Positions 24,405 through 32,879 of a DNA stretch of 64,000 bases are shown here, in pieces (positions within the stretch are counted from its first letter, which is position 1; each line of letters opens with the position of its first letter). The stretch lies in NCBI RefSeq assembly GCF_036345995.1, contig NZ_CP107796.1, positions 2,356,001-2,420,000 of the forward strand, given 5' to 3'. Source of the DNA: Streptomyces sp. NBC_00557. Its GTDB lineage: Bacteria > Actinomycetota > Actinomycetes > Streptomycetales > Streptomycetaceae. Under the pieces are notes generated by a model. That model searched no databases. It worked only from the letters and a program-made list of their open reading frames with translations, and was not told where the DNA came from. The position numbers were made by a program, and so were the translations under genes.

Positions 24405-25424
24405 TCAGTCGAGCACGACGATTTCGGTCGCGTCGAACTCCACGCCCACGGCCCGGCCGACCTCGGGCGCGTCCCGCAGCGCGCAGGCCGCCTCCAGGCG
24501 CGGGGCGTCCGCGGGCTGGAGGTGGACGGCCACATGGGTGCCCTTGAAGGTGCGCGCCGTCACCGTGCAGCGCAGGCCCGCGTCGGCGGCCACCAGCCGT
24601 ACCCCGGCGGGCCGCACCAGCAGGCTGCGGGCGCCCTGCGGCGAGCCGTCGGGGACGGGCAGCTTGCCCCAGGGGCTGTCGGCGGCCGTACCGGCGACGG
24701 TCGCCTCCACCACGTTGTCGAAGCCGAGGAAGCGGGCCACGAAGGCGTCGGCGGGCCGCTGCCAGACCTCAAGGGGCGTACCGGACTGCGCGATCCGCCC
24801 GTCCCGCATCACCACCACCCGGTCGGCCAGCGCGAAGGCCTCGCCCTGGTCGTGCGTCACCGCGAGCACGGTCGTGCCCAACCGGCCGAACAGTTCCCGC
24901 AGTTCGACCACCAGGCGTTCGCGCAGCGAGCGGTCGAGCTGGCCGAGCGGCTCGTCCAGCATCAGCAGCCGGGGGCGGGGAGCCAGCGCGCGGGCGAGGG
25001 CCACGCGCTGCTGCTCACCGCCGGAGAGGGAGGCCACGGCCCGCCGGGCGGCTCCGGGCAGCCCGACCAGCTCCAGCAACTGGGCGACCCGGGCGTCCCG
25101 TTCGCCCCGGTCCACGCCGTGCATGCGCAGCCCGAAGGCCACGTTCGCGCCGACGTCCCGCTGCGGGAAGAGCTGGTGGTCCTGGAACATCAGGCCGACG
25201 CCCCGCTTGTGCGCGGGCACGCCCGCCTGGTCCCGGCCGTCGAGCAGCACCCGTCCGGCGGACAGGGGCTGGAGTCCGGCGACCGCCCGCAGCAGGGTCG
25301 ACTTCCCGCTGCCGCTGGGCCCGAGCACGCACACCACCTCGTGCTCGGCGACCTCCAGGCCCACCGCGTCCAGCACGGCCCGCCCGCCGAGGCGCACGGT
25401 CGCGGCGTCCAGGCTCAGCAGCAT
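24405..25424 (-). CDS. thiQ: Thiamine-type ABC transporter ATP-binding protein
   Basis: 339 residues from ATG 25424, with GGGGGAG five bases upstream; an in-frame ATG at 25454 directly behind the thiP stop is also preceded by GGGGGAG, so either may be used. Motifs: Walker A LGPSGSGKSTLL, Q-loop MFQDHQLFPQ, signature ASLSGGEQQRVALARAL, Walker B LLMLDEPLGQLD, and VTHDQGEAFALADR. After the ATPase a C-terminal OB/TOBE-like region with VEATVAG and LLVRPAGVRLV is present. It should energise the fused permease encoded immediately upstream. Operon control is by the TPP riboswitch ahead of thiB. Confidence 0.88.
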   Translation of the reverse strand: MLLSLDAATVRLGGRAVLDAVGLEVAEHEVVCVLGPSGSGKSTLLRAVAGLQPLSAGRVLLDGRDQAGVPAHKRGVGLMFQDHQLFPQRDVGANVAFGLRMHGVDRGERDARVAQLLELVGLPGAARRAVASLSGGEQQRVALARALAPRPRLLMLDEPLGQLDRSLRERLVVELRELFGRLGTTVLAVTHDQGEAFALADRVVVMRDGRIAQSGTPLEVWQRPADAFVARFLGFDNVVEATVAGTAADSPWGKLPVPDGSPQGARSLLVRPAGVRLVAADAGLRCTVTARTFKGTHVAVHLQPADAPRLEAACALRDAPEVGRAVGVEFDATEIVVLD

Positions 25425-25454
25425 CGGAACTCCCCCGTCGTCTCCAGCGGGCAT

Positions 25455-27140
25455 CTAGAACTCCCCCGTCCGGTCGGTGCGCAGCCGCTCAAGCAGCAGC
25501 AGCGCGGCGGCGCACACCACCATGAGGATCGTCGAAAGGGCCATGGCCTGGCCGTAGTTGAGGTCTCCGGGGCGGCTGAGCAGCCGGGCCACGGCGACCG
25601 GCAGCGTCGGGTTGTCGGGCCGGGCGATGAACACGGTCGCCCCGAACTCGCCGAGCGAGACGGCGAACGCGAACCCGGCCGCGACCAGCAGCGCCCTGCG
25701 CACCATCGGCAGGTCCACCTCGCGCCACACCCGCCACGGTGAAGCCCCGAGCACAGCGGCCGCCTCCCGCAGCCGTACGTCCACCGCGCGCAGCACGGGC
25801 AGCATCGTGCGTACGACGAAGGGGGCGCCGACCAGCGCCTGGGCGAGCGGCACCAGGAGCCAGGACTGGCGCAGGTCCAGCGGCGGCTTGTCGAGGGCGA
25901 TCAGGAAGCCGAAGCCGACGGTCACGGCGGAGACCCCGAGCGGCAGCATCAGCAGCGCGTCGAAGCCCCGCACCAGGCGTCCGGCGTCCCGCCGGGCGAG
26001 CGCAGCGGCGGCCAGACCGCCGATCGCCACGGCGATGGCCGTGGCGGCGACGGCGTACTGGAGGGACGTCCACACCGCGTGGACCGGCGCCACCAGGAAC
26101 GTACCGCCGTCGGCGTCGGTGAGCGCCCGGTAGTAGCCGAAGCCCGGCGCGTCGAGGGAGCGCTGGACGAGGACGGCGAGGGGCAGCACCAGGAGCAGGG
26201 CGACGGTGCCGAGGACGAGGGCGAGCAGCGCCCACTGCCCGGCGCCGCGCGGCCGGCGGGCGGTCACCGCCGGGTCCACCAGCCGCAGCGCGGTCTCCCG
26301 GCGCCGTACGGTCCAGGCGTGCACGGCGAGGATCGCGCCGACGGCGGCGAACTGGACGAGGGTGAGGACGGCGGCCGTGGACAGGTCGAAGACCTCGGAG
26401 GTCTGCCGGTAGATCTCCACTTCGAGGGTGGAGAAGGTGGGGCCGCCGAGGATCTGGACGATGCCGAAGGAGGTGAAGCAGAACAGGAACACCATCAGCG
26501 CGGCGGCGGCCACGGCGGGCGCGAGCGCGGGGAGGGTGACCTTGCGCCAGGCGCCGAGCGGCGAGGCGCCCAGCATGCGGGCGGCCTCCTCCTGCCGGGG
26601 GTCGAGCTGGGACCACAGCCCGCCCACGGTCCGTACCACGACGGCGCAGTTGAAGAAGACGTGGGCCAGCAGGATGGCCCACACCGTGGTGTCCAGCCGT
26701 ACGCCCCACAGGTCGTCGAGCAGCCCCCCGTGCCCGACCAGGGCGAGGAACGCGCTGCCGGCGACGACGGTCGGCAGCACGAACGGCACGGTGACCACCG
26801 CCCGCAGCACCTGCCGGCCCGGGAAGTCGAGGCGGGCGAAGACGTAGGCGGCGGGCAGCGCGAGCAGCAGGGTGAGCGCCGTGGAGGCGAGCGCCTGCCA
26901 GGTGGTGAACCACAGCACGTGCCGGATGTCCGGCTGTGTGACGACGTCCGCGAGCCGCCCCCACCGCCAGGCGCCGTCCGCCTTCAGCCCGCGCGCCACG
27001 ATCGCTGCGACGGGCCAGGCGAAGAAGAGCGCGAAGAACGCGACAGGCAGGGCCATCAGCCCCAGCCGCGCCGCGCTCCCGCGCCAGTCCCTCGTGCGGG
27101 GGACTACTTCAGTACGAGCGAGGTCCACGACTTGACCCAC
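25455..27140 (-). CDS. thiP: Thiamine-type ABC transporter permease, fused double domain
   Basis: 561 residues with about 12 hydrophobic spans. It contains two binding-protein-dependent permease domains in one chain: each has an EAA loop, EEAARMLGASPLGAWRKV around residue 185 and REAAAVLGASPWRVWREV around residue 465. This fused layout is the ThiP/FbpB type. The start is uncertain: GTG 27140 (chosen) overlaps the thiB stop by 37 bases, GTG 27128 is close and neither has a strong ribosome site. It should form the membrane channel for thiamine or a thiamine phosphate with ThiB outside and ThiQ inside. Iron(III) transporters share this architecture; the riboswitch favours thiamine. Confidence 0.88.
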   Translation of the reverse strand: MGQVVDLARTEVVPRTRDWRGSAARLGLMALPVAFFALFFAWPVAAIVARGLKADGAWRWGRLADVVTQPDIRHVLWFTTWQALASTALTLLLALPAAYVFARLDFPGRQVLRAVVTVPFVLPTVVAGSAFLALVGHGGLLDDLWGVRLDTTVWAILLAHVFFNCAVVVRTVGGLWSQLDPRQEEAARMLGASPLGAWRKVTLPALAPAVAAAALMVFLFCFTSFGIVQILGGPTFSTLEVEIYRQTSEVFDLSTAAVLTLVQFAAVGAILAVHAWTVRRRETALRLVDPAVTARRPRGAGQWALLALVLGTVALLLVLPLAVLVQRSLDAPGFGYYRALTDADGGTFLVAPVHAVWTSLQYAVAATAIAVAIGGLAAAALARRDAGRLVRGFDALLMLPLGVSAVTVGFGFLIALDKPPLDLRQSWLLVPLAQALVGAPFVVRTMLPVLRAVDVRLREAAAVLGASPWRVWREVDLPMVRRALLVAAGFAFAVSLGEFGATVFIARPDNPTLPVAVARLLSRPGDLNYGQAMALSTILMVVCAAALLLLERLRTDRTGEF

Positions 27141-28177
27141 TGGTCACGGTTGGCGGCGATCTTGCCGGGGGCCATGGTCTCGGGGTGCTGGGCGGCCTTG
27201 CCGTACTCGGTGAACTCGGCGGGCACCTTCGCGCCCTGCACCACCGGGTACACGAACATGTTCAGCGGCATGTCCTCCTGGAACTCCCTGGAGACCAGGA
27301 AGTCGATGAACGCCTTGGCGCCCTCGGGGTTCTTGGCGTTGCCGAGCAGCCCGGCGAACTCGATCTGCCGGAAGCAGGTGCCGTACGAGACCCCGGTCGG
27401 GGCGGTGCCGGGCCGCTTCTTGGCGTAGATCACCTCGGCCGGCGGGGAGGAGGCGTACGACACGACGAGCGGCCGGTCGCCGCCCGCCTTCTTGCCCTCC
27501 GACGAACCCGAGAACTCCTGGTAGTAGGCCTGCTCCCAGCCGTCGACGACCTTGACGCCGTTGGCCTTGAGGTTCTTCCAGTAGCCCTGCCAGCCGTTGT
27601 CACCGAACTGCGCCGCGCTGCCGAGCAGGAAGCCGAGCCCGGGCGAGGAGGTGGCGGCGTTCTCGGTGACGAGGAGGTTCTTGTACTGGGGCTTGGCGAG
27701 GTCGGCGAAGGACTGCGGCGGGGTGAGGTGGTGATCGGCGAAGTACTTCTTGTCGTAGTTGACGCAGATGTCGCCGTAGTCGACCGGCGTGACCCGGTGC
27801 TTGTCCTTGTCGAGCCGGTACGCGGCGCCGACCTTGTCCAGGCCCTTGGCGGTGTACGGCTGGAAGAGGCCGTTGTCGAGCGCGCGGGAGAGCAGGGTGT
27901 TGTCGACGCCGAAGAAGACGTCGCCCTGCGGGTTGTCCTTGGTCAGGATCGCCTTGTTGACGGCCTGCCCGGCGTCGCCGTCCTTGAGGACCCTGACCTT
28001 GTACCCGGTCTTCTTCTCGAAGTCGGCGAGCACGTTCTTGGACACGGCCCACGAGTCATGGCTGACCAGTGTCACGGTCTTGGAGCCGGCGGTGCTCTTG
28101 GCGTCCGTCGACCCGCACGCGGACAGGCCGATGAGGCCGAGGCCGACCGCGACGGCCACGAGGGTCTTGTTCTGCAC
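27104..28177 (-). CDS. thiB: Thiamine ABC transporter substrate-binding lipoprotein
   Basis: 357 residues from GTG 28177, with GGAGG seven bases upstream. The signal peptide ends in a lipobox (IGLSACGS), so the protein is lipid-anchored outside the membrane. The mature part has VTLVSHDSWAVSKNVLADFE, VFFGVDNTLLSRALDNGLF and VTPVDYGDICVNYDKKYF, the pattern of ThiB-type periplasmic binding proteins (SWAV and the DYGDICVNY segment). It should capture thiamine, TMP or TPP and pass it to ThiP/ThiQ. It is the first gene behind a TPP riboswitch. Overlap with thiP makes this an operon. Confidence 0.92.
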   Translation of the reverse strand: MQNKTLVAVAVGLGLIGLSACGSTDAKSTAGSKTVTLVSHDSWAVSKNVLADFEKKTGYKVRVLKDGDAGQAVNKAILTKDNPQGDVFFGVDNTLLSRALDNGLFQPYTAKGLDKVGAAYRLDKDKHRVTPVDYGDICVNYDKKYFADHHLTPPQSFADLAKPQYKNLLVTENAATSSPGLGFLLGSAAQFGDNGWQGYWKNLKANGVKVVDGWEQAYYQEFSGSSEGKKAGGDRPLVVSYASSPPAEVIYAKKRPGTAPTGVSYGTCFRQIEFAGLLGNAKNPEGAKAFIDFLVSREFQEDMPLNMFVYPVVQGAKVPAEFTEYGKAAQHPETMAPGKIAANRDQWVKSWTSLVLK

Positions 28178-28215
28178 TGGTTGTCCTCCTGGGGGTTGGC
28201 CAGGAAGAGACGCGG

Positions 28216-28240
28216 CCCCGCCCGGAGAATCCGGGCAGGG
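28216..28240 (-). terminator. Hairpin between TPP riboswitch and thiB
   Basis: On the minus strand a ten-pair stem (one G-U pair) with a five-base loop forms between the riboswitch and thiB: CCCTGCCCGG, loop ATTCT, CCGGGCGGGG. It can act as the expression-platform terminator or a structure masking the ribosome site that lies about 25 bases further on. There is no T run. Confidence 0.55.
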
Positions 28241-28261
28241 CGCAACAGCTTGAGTGATGAC

Positions 28262-28350
28262 CGAACTTCCTACCCAGAATGACCTGGGCGAGGTTCAGAG
28301 GGTCTGCGGCCCTGTCCGCCGCACTCTCAGCGCTGTGGCGCTCCCCTGTC
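28262..28350 (-). promoter_or_regulatory. TPP (thi-box) riboswitch
   Basis: Read on the minus strand, the region contains GGGGAGC, then GCTGAGAGTG, then ACCCTCTGAACCT and finally CTGGGTAGGAAG, which are the conserved pieces of the thiamine pyrophosphate aptamer in correct order and spacing. The aptamer sits about 85 bases upstream of the thiamine binding-protein gene. TPP binding is expected to shut off the transporter operon. Confidence 0.92.
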
Positions 28351-28353
28351 GGA

Positions 28354-28405
28354 ATATGAAGATGTGATTGGGACGGTGGATATGAAGATGTGATTGGGAC
28401 GGTGG
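28354..28405 (-). repeat. Perfect 26-base tandem duplication upstream of riboswitch
   Basis: Two identical head-to-tail copies of a 26-base unit (28354-28379 and 28380-28405; plus-strand unit begins ATATGAAGATGTGATTGGGA) fill the gap between the rlmN stop (28411) and the riboswitch start. Since transcription of the thi operon must begin near here, the copies probably carry promoter or operator sequence. No clear -35/-10 pair could be defined. Confidence 0.9.
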
Positions 28406-28410
28406 CCAGA

Positions 28411-29517
28411 TTACCGCTCGGTGGCCGCCAGCTGACCACAGGCCCCGTCGATCTCCTGTCCCCGGGTGTCCCGGACGGTCACCGGCACACCATGGGCGGC
28501 GATGGCCTCCACGAACGCCTTCTCGTCCTCGGGGCGCGAGGCGGTCCACTTCGAGCCCGGCGTCGGGTTCAGCGGGATGAGGTTGACGTGCACGGGCCTG
28601 CCCTTGAGCAGCCGCCCGAGCCGGTCCCCGCGCCACGCCTGGTCGTTGATGTCCCGGATCAGCGCGTACTCGATCGACAGCCGGCGCCCGGACTTCTCGA
28701 CGTACTCGAACCCGGCGTCCAGCACCTCGCGCACCTTCCAGCGCGTGTTGACGGGGACGAGGGTGTCGCGCAGCTCGTCGTCGGGGGCGTGCAGGGAGAT
28801 CGCGAGCCGGCACTTGAAGCCCTCGTCGGCGAACCGGTGGATGGCCGGCACGAGCCCGACGGTGGACACGGTGATCCCGCGCTGCGAGAGCCCGAGCCCG
28901 TCCGGCGCGGGGTCGGTGAGCGCCCGGATGGCGCCCACCACCCGCTTGTAGTTGGCGAGCGGCTCGCCCATGCCCATGAACACGATGTTGGAGAGCCGGG
29001 CGGGGCCCCCGGGCACCTCCCCGTCCCGCAGCGCCCGCATCCCGTCCACGATCTGGTGGACGATCTCGGCGGTGGACAGGTTCCGGTCGAGACCCGCCTG
29101 CCCCGTCGCGCAGAACGGGCAGTTCATCCCGCACCCGGCCTGCGAGCTGATGCACATGGTGACCCGGTCCGGATACCGCATCAGCACGGACTCCACGAGG
29201 GTCCCGTCGAACAGCCGCCACAGCGTCTTGCGGGTGGCCCCCTGGTCGGTCGACAGATGCCGGACGACGGTCATCAGCTCCGGGAACAGCGCCTCGCGCA
29301 GCTTCTCGCGCGAGCCGGCGGGGATGTCCGTCCACTGCTCCGGGTCGTGCGCGTACCGCGCGAAGTAGTGCTGCGAGAGCTGCTTGGCACGAAACGGCTT
29401 CTCACCGATCTCGGCCACCGCGTCCTTGCGCTCCGCGGGCGTGAGATCGGCAAGATGCCGCGGCGGCTTCTTGGCACCGCGCGGCACGACGAAAGTGAGT
29501 TCTCCGGGCTTGGGCAT
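28411..29517 (-). CDS. rlmN: 23S rRNA (adenine-2503-C2) / tRNA methyltransferase RlmN
   Basis: 368 residues, ATG 29517. The radical SAM motif is [15 protein letters not shown] near residue 130 (CxxxCxxC), and the family Cys pair is completed by GACGQL close to the C-terminus, the methyl-carrying Cys position. [14 protein letters not shown] and [13 protein letters not shown] are other RlmN blocks. The enzyme methylates C2 of A2503 in 23S rRNA and A37 in some tRNAs through an [4Fe-4S]/SAM radical mechanism. The gene is followed six bases later by the duplicated element before the thi operon. Its own promoter lies in the short divergent region to 29693. Confidence 0.95.
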   Translation of the reverse strand: MPKPGELTFVVPRGAKKPPRHLADLTPAERKDAVAEIGEKPFRAKQLSQHYFARYAHDPEQWTDIPAGSREKLREALFPELMTVVRHLSTDQGATRKTLWRLFDGTLVESVLMRYPDRVTMCISSQAGCGMNCPFCATGQAGLDRNLSTAEIVHQIVDGMRALRDGEVPGGPARLSNIVFMGMGEPLANYKRVVGAIRALTDPAPDGLGLSQRGITVSTVGLVPAIHRFADEGFKCRLAISLHAPDDELRDTLVPVNTRWKVREVLDAGFEYVEKSGRRLSIEYALIRDINDQAWRGDRLGRLLKGRPVHVNLIPLNPTPGSKWTASRPEDEKAFVEAIAAHGVPVTVRDTRGQEIDGACGQLAATER

Positions 29518-29692
29518 GGTGGTACCAGTGTCGCAGATCCACTTGGGTGACCTGCGGGCGTCATTCGCTCCGACGGTCCTTGGCAGCCGTCACCGGTCCT
29601 GACTGAGCCGCGCCGCCGAGCGTGGCCGGATCGGGTCTGCCTCTTGGGCGCATATGCCCCTAGTCTCCGCATCCATGGGGAAAGCGGTGCGC

Positions 29693-30064
29693 ATGTACTG
29701 GGGATACATAGCGGTTGCGGCTCTCATCGTTGCGTGGAGCCAACGGTGGTCACTGCCAGTCGTTGTTGCTCTGTCGGTTGCCGTCTCGGCCTACGCCTCC
29801 TTCCAGGTACCGGTCTGGTGCGGAGCGGTGAACCGGGACGGGAAGACCTACTGCCGCAACAACGCCTACGGCATCTTGATGGGGTGCCGGAACCGCCAGC
29901 ATCGCTGGCAGAAGCTCAAGATGATGGTGCTGCGCAGCAAGGCCGGAGACTTCAGCCGTGCGGTCTTCCCCACCGCGAAGGAGAAGTTCAACGCCGTTCT
30001 GGCGGTGGGAGGGCTGCTTTCGGCGGTCGCGGCGGTGATCGTTCCTGTCGTGACGGGTGGATGA
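29693..30064 (+). CDS. Small conserved membrane-associated protein
   Basis: 123 residues from ATG 29693, with GGGGAAAG eight bases upstream; ATG 29675 and a start at 29654 are in frame. Two N-terminal hydrophobic stretches (YIAVAALIVAWS and LPVVVALSVAVSAYASF) precede a Cys-containing segment (VWCGAVNRDGKTYCRNNAYG, then MGCRNRQHRWQK) and a C-terminal span VLAVGGLLSAVAAVIVPVV. Three Cys and a His lie together on one side of the membrane, so a metal site or disulfides are possible. I recognise it as a recurring Streptomyces hypothetical of unknown role. No operon partner is evident. Confidence 0.7.
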   Translation: MYWGYIAVAALIVAWSQRWSLPVVVALSVAVSAYASFQVPVWCGAVNRDGKTYCRNNAYGILMGCRNRQHRWQKLKMMVLRSKAGDFSRAVFPTAKEKFNAVLAVGGLLSAVAAVIVPVVTGG

Positions 30065-30254
30065 AATCCACCCGTGATCGTGGGAGCACGCCAGCTCACC
30101 TCCCGAAGCCGTCGACGCACATACGATGCAGCGCCGGCTCGGAAGAATCGCGAACGCGAGTCTGGCCTGATGCGAGAAGCCGGCGCGTGCCTCTCGGGCG
30201 GGCGCGGCAGGGGCGGCGGCCGGGATAGAGTCTCACGGACCCGGGAGGTGAGTT

Positions 30255-30431
30255 GTGGCCGCGCTTTTCTATTCCGGTGTCGTGGCCGGCGTGGCGTTGC
30301 TGGCCTTCCTCGTTCTGCGGGAGCACGGAACGCGTCTGGCGAAGGCGGCTTCCTGGTGGTGTCTGGCGGTCGCCGCCCTCCCCGGACTGGGACTCCTCGG
30401 CGTCGTCCTGCAAGTGGTCTTCGGATCGTGA
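30255..30431 (+). CDS. Small two-span membrane protein, 58 aa
   Basis: Starts at GTG 30255 with GGAGG and a six-base spacer. Sequence: two hydrophobic segments, YSGVVAGVALLAFLVL and the LAVAALPGLGLLGVVLQVVF segment, joined by a basic loop REHGTRLAKAA. Third codon positions are GC-rich. No family known to me. It converges with the tiny secreted-peptide gene, whose stop lies 26 bases beyond. Confidence 0.65.
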   Translation: MAALFYSGVVAGVALLAFLVLREHGTRLAKAASWWCLAVAALPGLGLLGVVLQVVFGS

Positions 30432-30456
30432 GACGGGGGCGGGGCCGCGTTCCCGC

Positions 30457-30675
30457 TTACAGGCAGGGCACGTTGGCGTACCCCGGGTAGTAGTAGCGGC
30501 CGGCCGGGCCCATGCTGTGGACGCAGCGGTCGAGGGTTGAGGTCTGGTGCTTCGGGCTGTCGGTGGCGGCGGTCGCGGTCGCGGTCGCGGTCGGGGTGAT
30601 CAAGAGGGTCGCCCCCAGGATCATCGCCGCCACCGCCGATTTCTTGCCCGGCATGCACCTTCGGAACGTCTTCAT
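30457..30675 (-). CDS. Small secreted protein, 72 aa
   Basis: Starts at ATG 30675 with GGAGG six bases upstream; longer in-frame starts lack such a site. MKTFRRCMPGKKSAVAAMILG and the following hydrophobic run, then an Ala/Thr-rich cleavage region (TATATATAATDS), form a signal peptide. The mature part is about 35 residues: DRCVHSMGPAGRYYYPGYANVPCL, with two Cys that could form a disulfide and four Tyr. The repeated GTCGCG triplets in the signal region encode the Thr-Ala run. I do not recognise a family. Such a tiny exported peptide could be a surface factor or signal. Confidence 0.7.
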   Translation of the reverse strand: MKTFRRCMPGKKSAVAAMILGATLLITPTATATATAATDSPKHQTSTLDRCVHSMGPAGRYYYPGYANVPCL

Positions 30676-30953
30676 TGCCGCCCTCCTTCGGGCCGAGACG
30701 GGAGCGCCGCGCGGTCCACGGGGCGACGATTCGGCGCTCTTGGTTTCGGTTATGGTCATATGCCGCAGTCATGGCGTCAATACCTTTAATCGGGCATTGG
30801 GTATCTTTCGTGTCGCCTCGGGCTCCTTGCCGTGATCACCGGAATCGGCACGGGACAGTCGCCGTTGCTGCGCGTGGTGAAGTTCTGCGGGGAAACGGTC
30901 GGGTTTCCTGGTCGGGTCTTGTCCGGCCACCTGCCCTGGCGTAACCACGAGCC

Positions 30954-31604
30954 ATGAACCTTTTCGGCCGCAACTCCTTCCAGCGGCGTGCACAGCCGTC
31001 CGCCGCCCCCGTGGCGACCGTCGCCCCGCGGGCCGGTGCCACCGCCGTTCTGCCCGACCCCGAGCTGGCGCATCTCACCGGCGAGTGGCTGATCGATCCC
31101 GCGCACAGCAGGATCGGGTTCTCCGTGCGGCACGCGATGGTGACGACGGTGCGGGGCGCGTTCACCGAGTACGAGAGCCGCCTCTACTTCGACGGCCGTC
31201 AGCCCACCCGCTCCCGCGCCGACATCGTGCTGTACACCGCCAGCGTCGACACCGGTGTCGAGCAGCGCGACGCCCATGTGATCGGGCGGCAGTTCCTGGA
31301 CGCCGGGGCGCACCCGCGGATGACCTTCACGAGCACCGCCGTACGGCTCGTGGACAGGGACGTCTACCGCATGACCGGAGACCTGACGATCAAGGGCACC
31401 ACCCGGCCCGTCGACCTGGACCTCACCTACATCGGCCATGTCACCGACGTGTTCGGGGACGAGCGCGTCGGCTTCGACGGCACCACGACGATCAACCGCT
31501 CGGACTGGGGCCTGACCTACGACGCCCGGCTGGCCCAGGGCGGGGCCATGGTGAGCGACAAGGTCCGCCTGCAGTTCGACATCGCCGCCATCCGGGCCAC
31601 CTGA
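30954..31604 (+). CDS. YceI family lipid-binding protein
   Basis: 216 residues from ATG 30954. After about 40 low-complexity residues the lipocalin-like YceI domain begins: GEWLIDPAHSRIGFSVRHAM, VRGAFTEYESRLYFDG, IVLYTASVDTGVEQRDAHV, FLDAGAHPRMTFTST, and ends with TINRSDWGL. The fold binds isoprenoid or other amphiphilic lipids. There is no clear signal peptide here, so it may be cytoplasmic, in contrast with the periplasmic E. coli protein. The gene stands alone and is followed by a strong hairpin. Confidence 0.92.
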   Translation: MNLFGRNSFQRRAQPSAAPVATVAPRAGATAVLPDPELAHLTGEWLIDPAHSRIGFSVRHAMVTTVRGAFTEYESRLYFDGRQPTRSRADIVLYTASVDTGVEQRDAHVIGRQFLDAGAHPRMTFTSTAVRLVDRDVYRMTGDLTIKGTTRPVDLDLTYIGHVTDVFGDERVGFDGTTTINRSDWGLTYDARLAQGGAMVSDKVRLQFDIAAIRAT

Positions 31605-31651
31605 GACGGGACGCGTAACAACTGCGCAGACGGAAACGGCCGCGCACACGG

Positions 31652-31687
31652 GTACGGCCCCGTCCTCCGCTGAGGACGGGGCCGTAC
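31652..31687. terminator. Bidirectional terminator hairpin
   Basis: A perfect 16-base stem, GTACGGCCCCGTCCTC at 31652-31667 and its complement at 31672-31687, with a CGCT loop. It separates the convergent YceI and cdsA genes and can terminate both. Confidence 0.9.
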
Positions 31688-31715
31688 GTATCTCGGCGTA
31701 GGAACGTACGAAGGC

Positions 31716-32879
31716 TCACGCCGAACCGACGAACACCACCAGCAGCAGCCACACCACCGGGGCCGTGGGCAGCAGGGAGTCCAGGCGGTCCATGATGCCG
31801 CCGTGGCCCGGGAGCAGGGTGCCCATGTCCTTGATGCCCAGGTCGCGTTTGATCATGGACTCGCCGAGGTCGCCCAGGGTGGCGCTGGCCGCGACCGCGA
31901 GGCCCAGCAGCAGGCCCTGCCACCAGGTGCCGTGGTGGATCAGGAACTGCATGCACAGCGCGCCGGCGGCCATCGCGAAGGTCACCGCGCCCACCAGGCC
32001 CTCGCGGGTCTTGCCGGGGCTGATACGGGGGGCCAGTTTGCGCTTGCCGAAGCGCCAGCCGACCGCGTACGCGCCGGTGTCGCTGACGACCGTGAGGAGG
32101 AGGAAGGTCAGCACCCGCCAGGGGCCGTCGTCCGCGGTCAGCATCATCGCGACGAACGTGGCCAGGAACGGCACGTAGAACGCCGCGAAGACGCCCGCCG
32201 TGACGTCCTTCAGATAGCCCTCCGGCGGCTCCGTCATCCGCCACACCAGGGTCGCGAGCGCCGTCAGCGCCATGGCGACCCACGCGCCCTCGGCGCCGCT
32301 GACGTACCCGGCGACCACCATCGCCGCACCGCCCACCGCGAGCGGCACCAGCGGCGCCTTGATCTCCTTGCGCTCGCGCAGCCTGCTGGTCAGCTCCCAC
32401 AGGCCGACGACGACCGCGACCGCGATCACCCCGACGAACACGGCCTTGTAGACGAACAGCGAGGCGACGATCACCACCCCGAGTCCGACCCCGACCCCTA
32501 TGGCCGCGCTCAGGTCACGGCCCGCGCTCTTCTTCTGCGGCGCTGAAGCCGGCTGGTGGGCGTCGGGCATGGGCTCCGGATTCTGGTTCTCGGCCGGGAG
32601 TGCCCGGGCCTGCGGGGACTCGGGGCGGAACGCGTCGCGGAATTCCTGGAACGAGGGGCCGCTGTGCCGGGCGGCCCCCAGGTCGCCGTCCTGGTCCGAT
32701 CCGTACGCGGGCTCGTCGGGCACGACGGGCATGGGGCGGGTGTGCTGCGCCTCAGGCGCATCGTACGCGGGACCCGCCGGGACGGCCCCCGGGACAGGCT
32801 GGGCCTGCCCGCCCTCGGCGGGACCCCAGTACCCGGCCTGGCCCGCCGCGGGCGGCACCCTCCAGGAAGAGTCGCTCAT
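31716..32879 (-). CDS. cdsA: Phosphatidate cytidylyltransferase
   Basis: 387 residues from ATG 32879, whose first base overlaps the frr stop (ATGA). A Pro/Gln/Ala-rich N-terminal region of about 125 residues precedes eight or so membrane spans. The signature is near the C-terminus: SMIKRDLGIKDMGTLLPGHG, then GIMDRLDS, which matches the CDP-DAG synthase pattern. The enzyme makes CDP-diacylglycerol from phosphatidate and CTP, the precursor of phospholipids and lipid anchors. The long disordered N-terminus is characteristic of actinomycete CdsA. Its coupling to frr and pyrH places it in the rpsB-tsf-pyrH-frr-cdsA block. Confidence 0.93.
   Translation of the reverse strand: MSDSSWRVPPAAGQAGYWGPAEGGQAQPVPGAVPAGPAYDAPEAQHTRPMPVVPDEPAYGSDQDGDLGAARHSGPSFQEFRDAFRPESPQARALPAENQNPEPMPDAHQPASAPQKKSAGRDLSAAIGVGVGLGVVIVASLFVYKAVFVGVIAVAVVVGLWELTSRLRERKEIKAPLVPLAVGGAAMVVAGYVSGAEGAWVAMALTALATLVWRMTEPPEGYLKDVTAGVFAAFYVPFLATFVAMMLTADDGPWRVLTFLLLTVVSDTGAYAVGWRFGKRKLAPRISPGKTREGLVGAVTFAMAAGALCMQFLIHHGTWWQGLLLGLAVAASATLGDLGESMIKRDLGIKDMGTLLPGHGGIMDRLDSLLPTAPVVWLLLVVFVGSA

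Noticed and set aside
23598..25742. Long plus-strand open frame over the thiamine ABC operon
   Set aside because: Antisense to thiQ, thiP and the isomerase, His/Gln/Arg-rich, with no start signal or family motif.
30565..30600. GCGGTC repeated triplet pairs as a microsatellite
   Set aside because: They encode the Thr-Ala run in the signal peptide of the small secreted protein and need no separate explanation.
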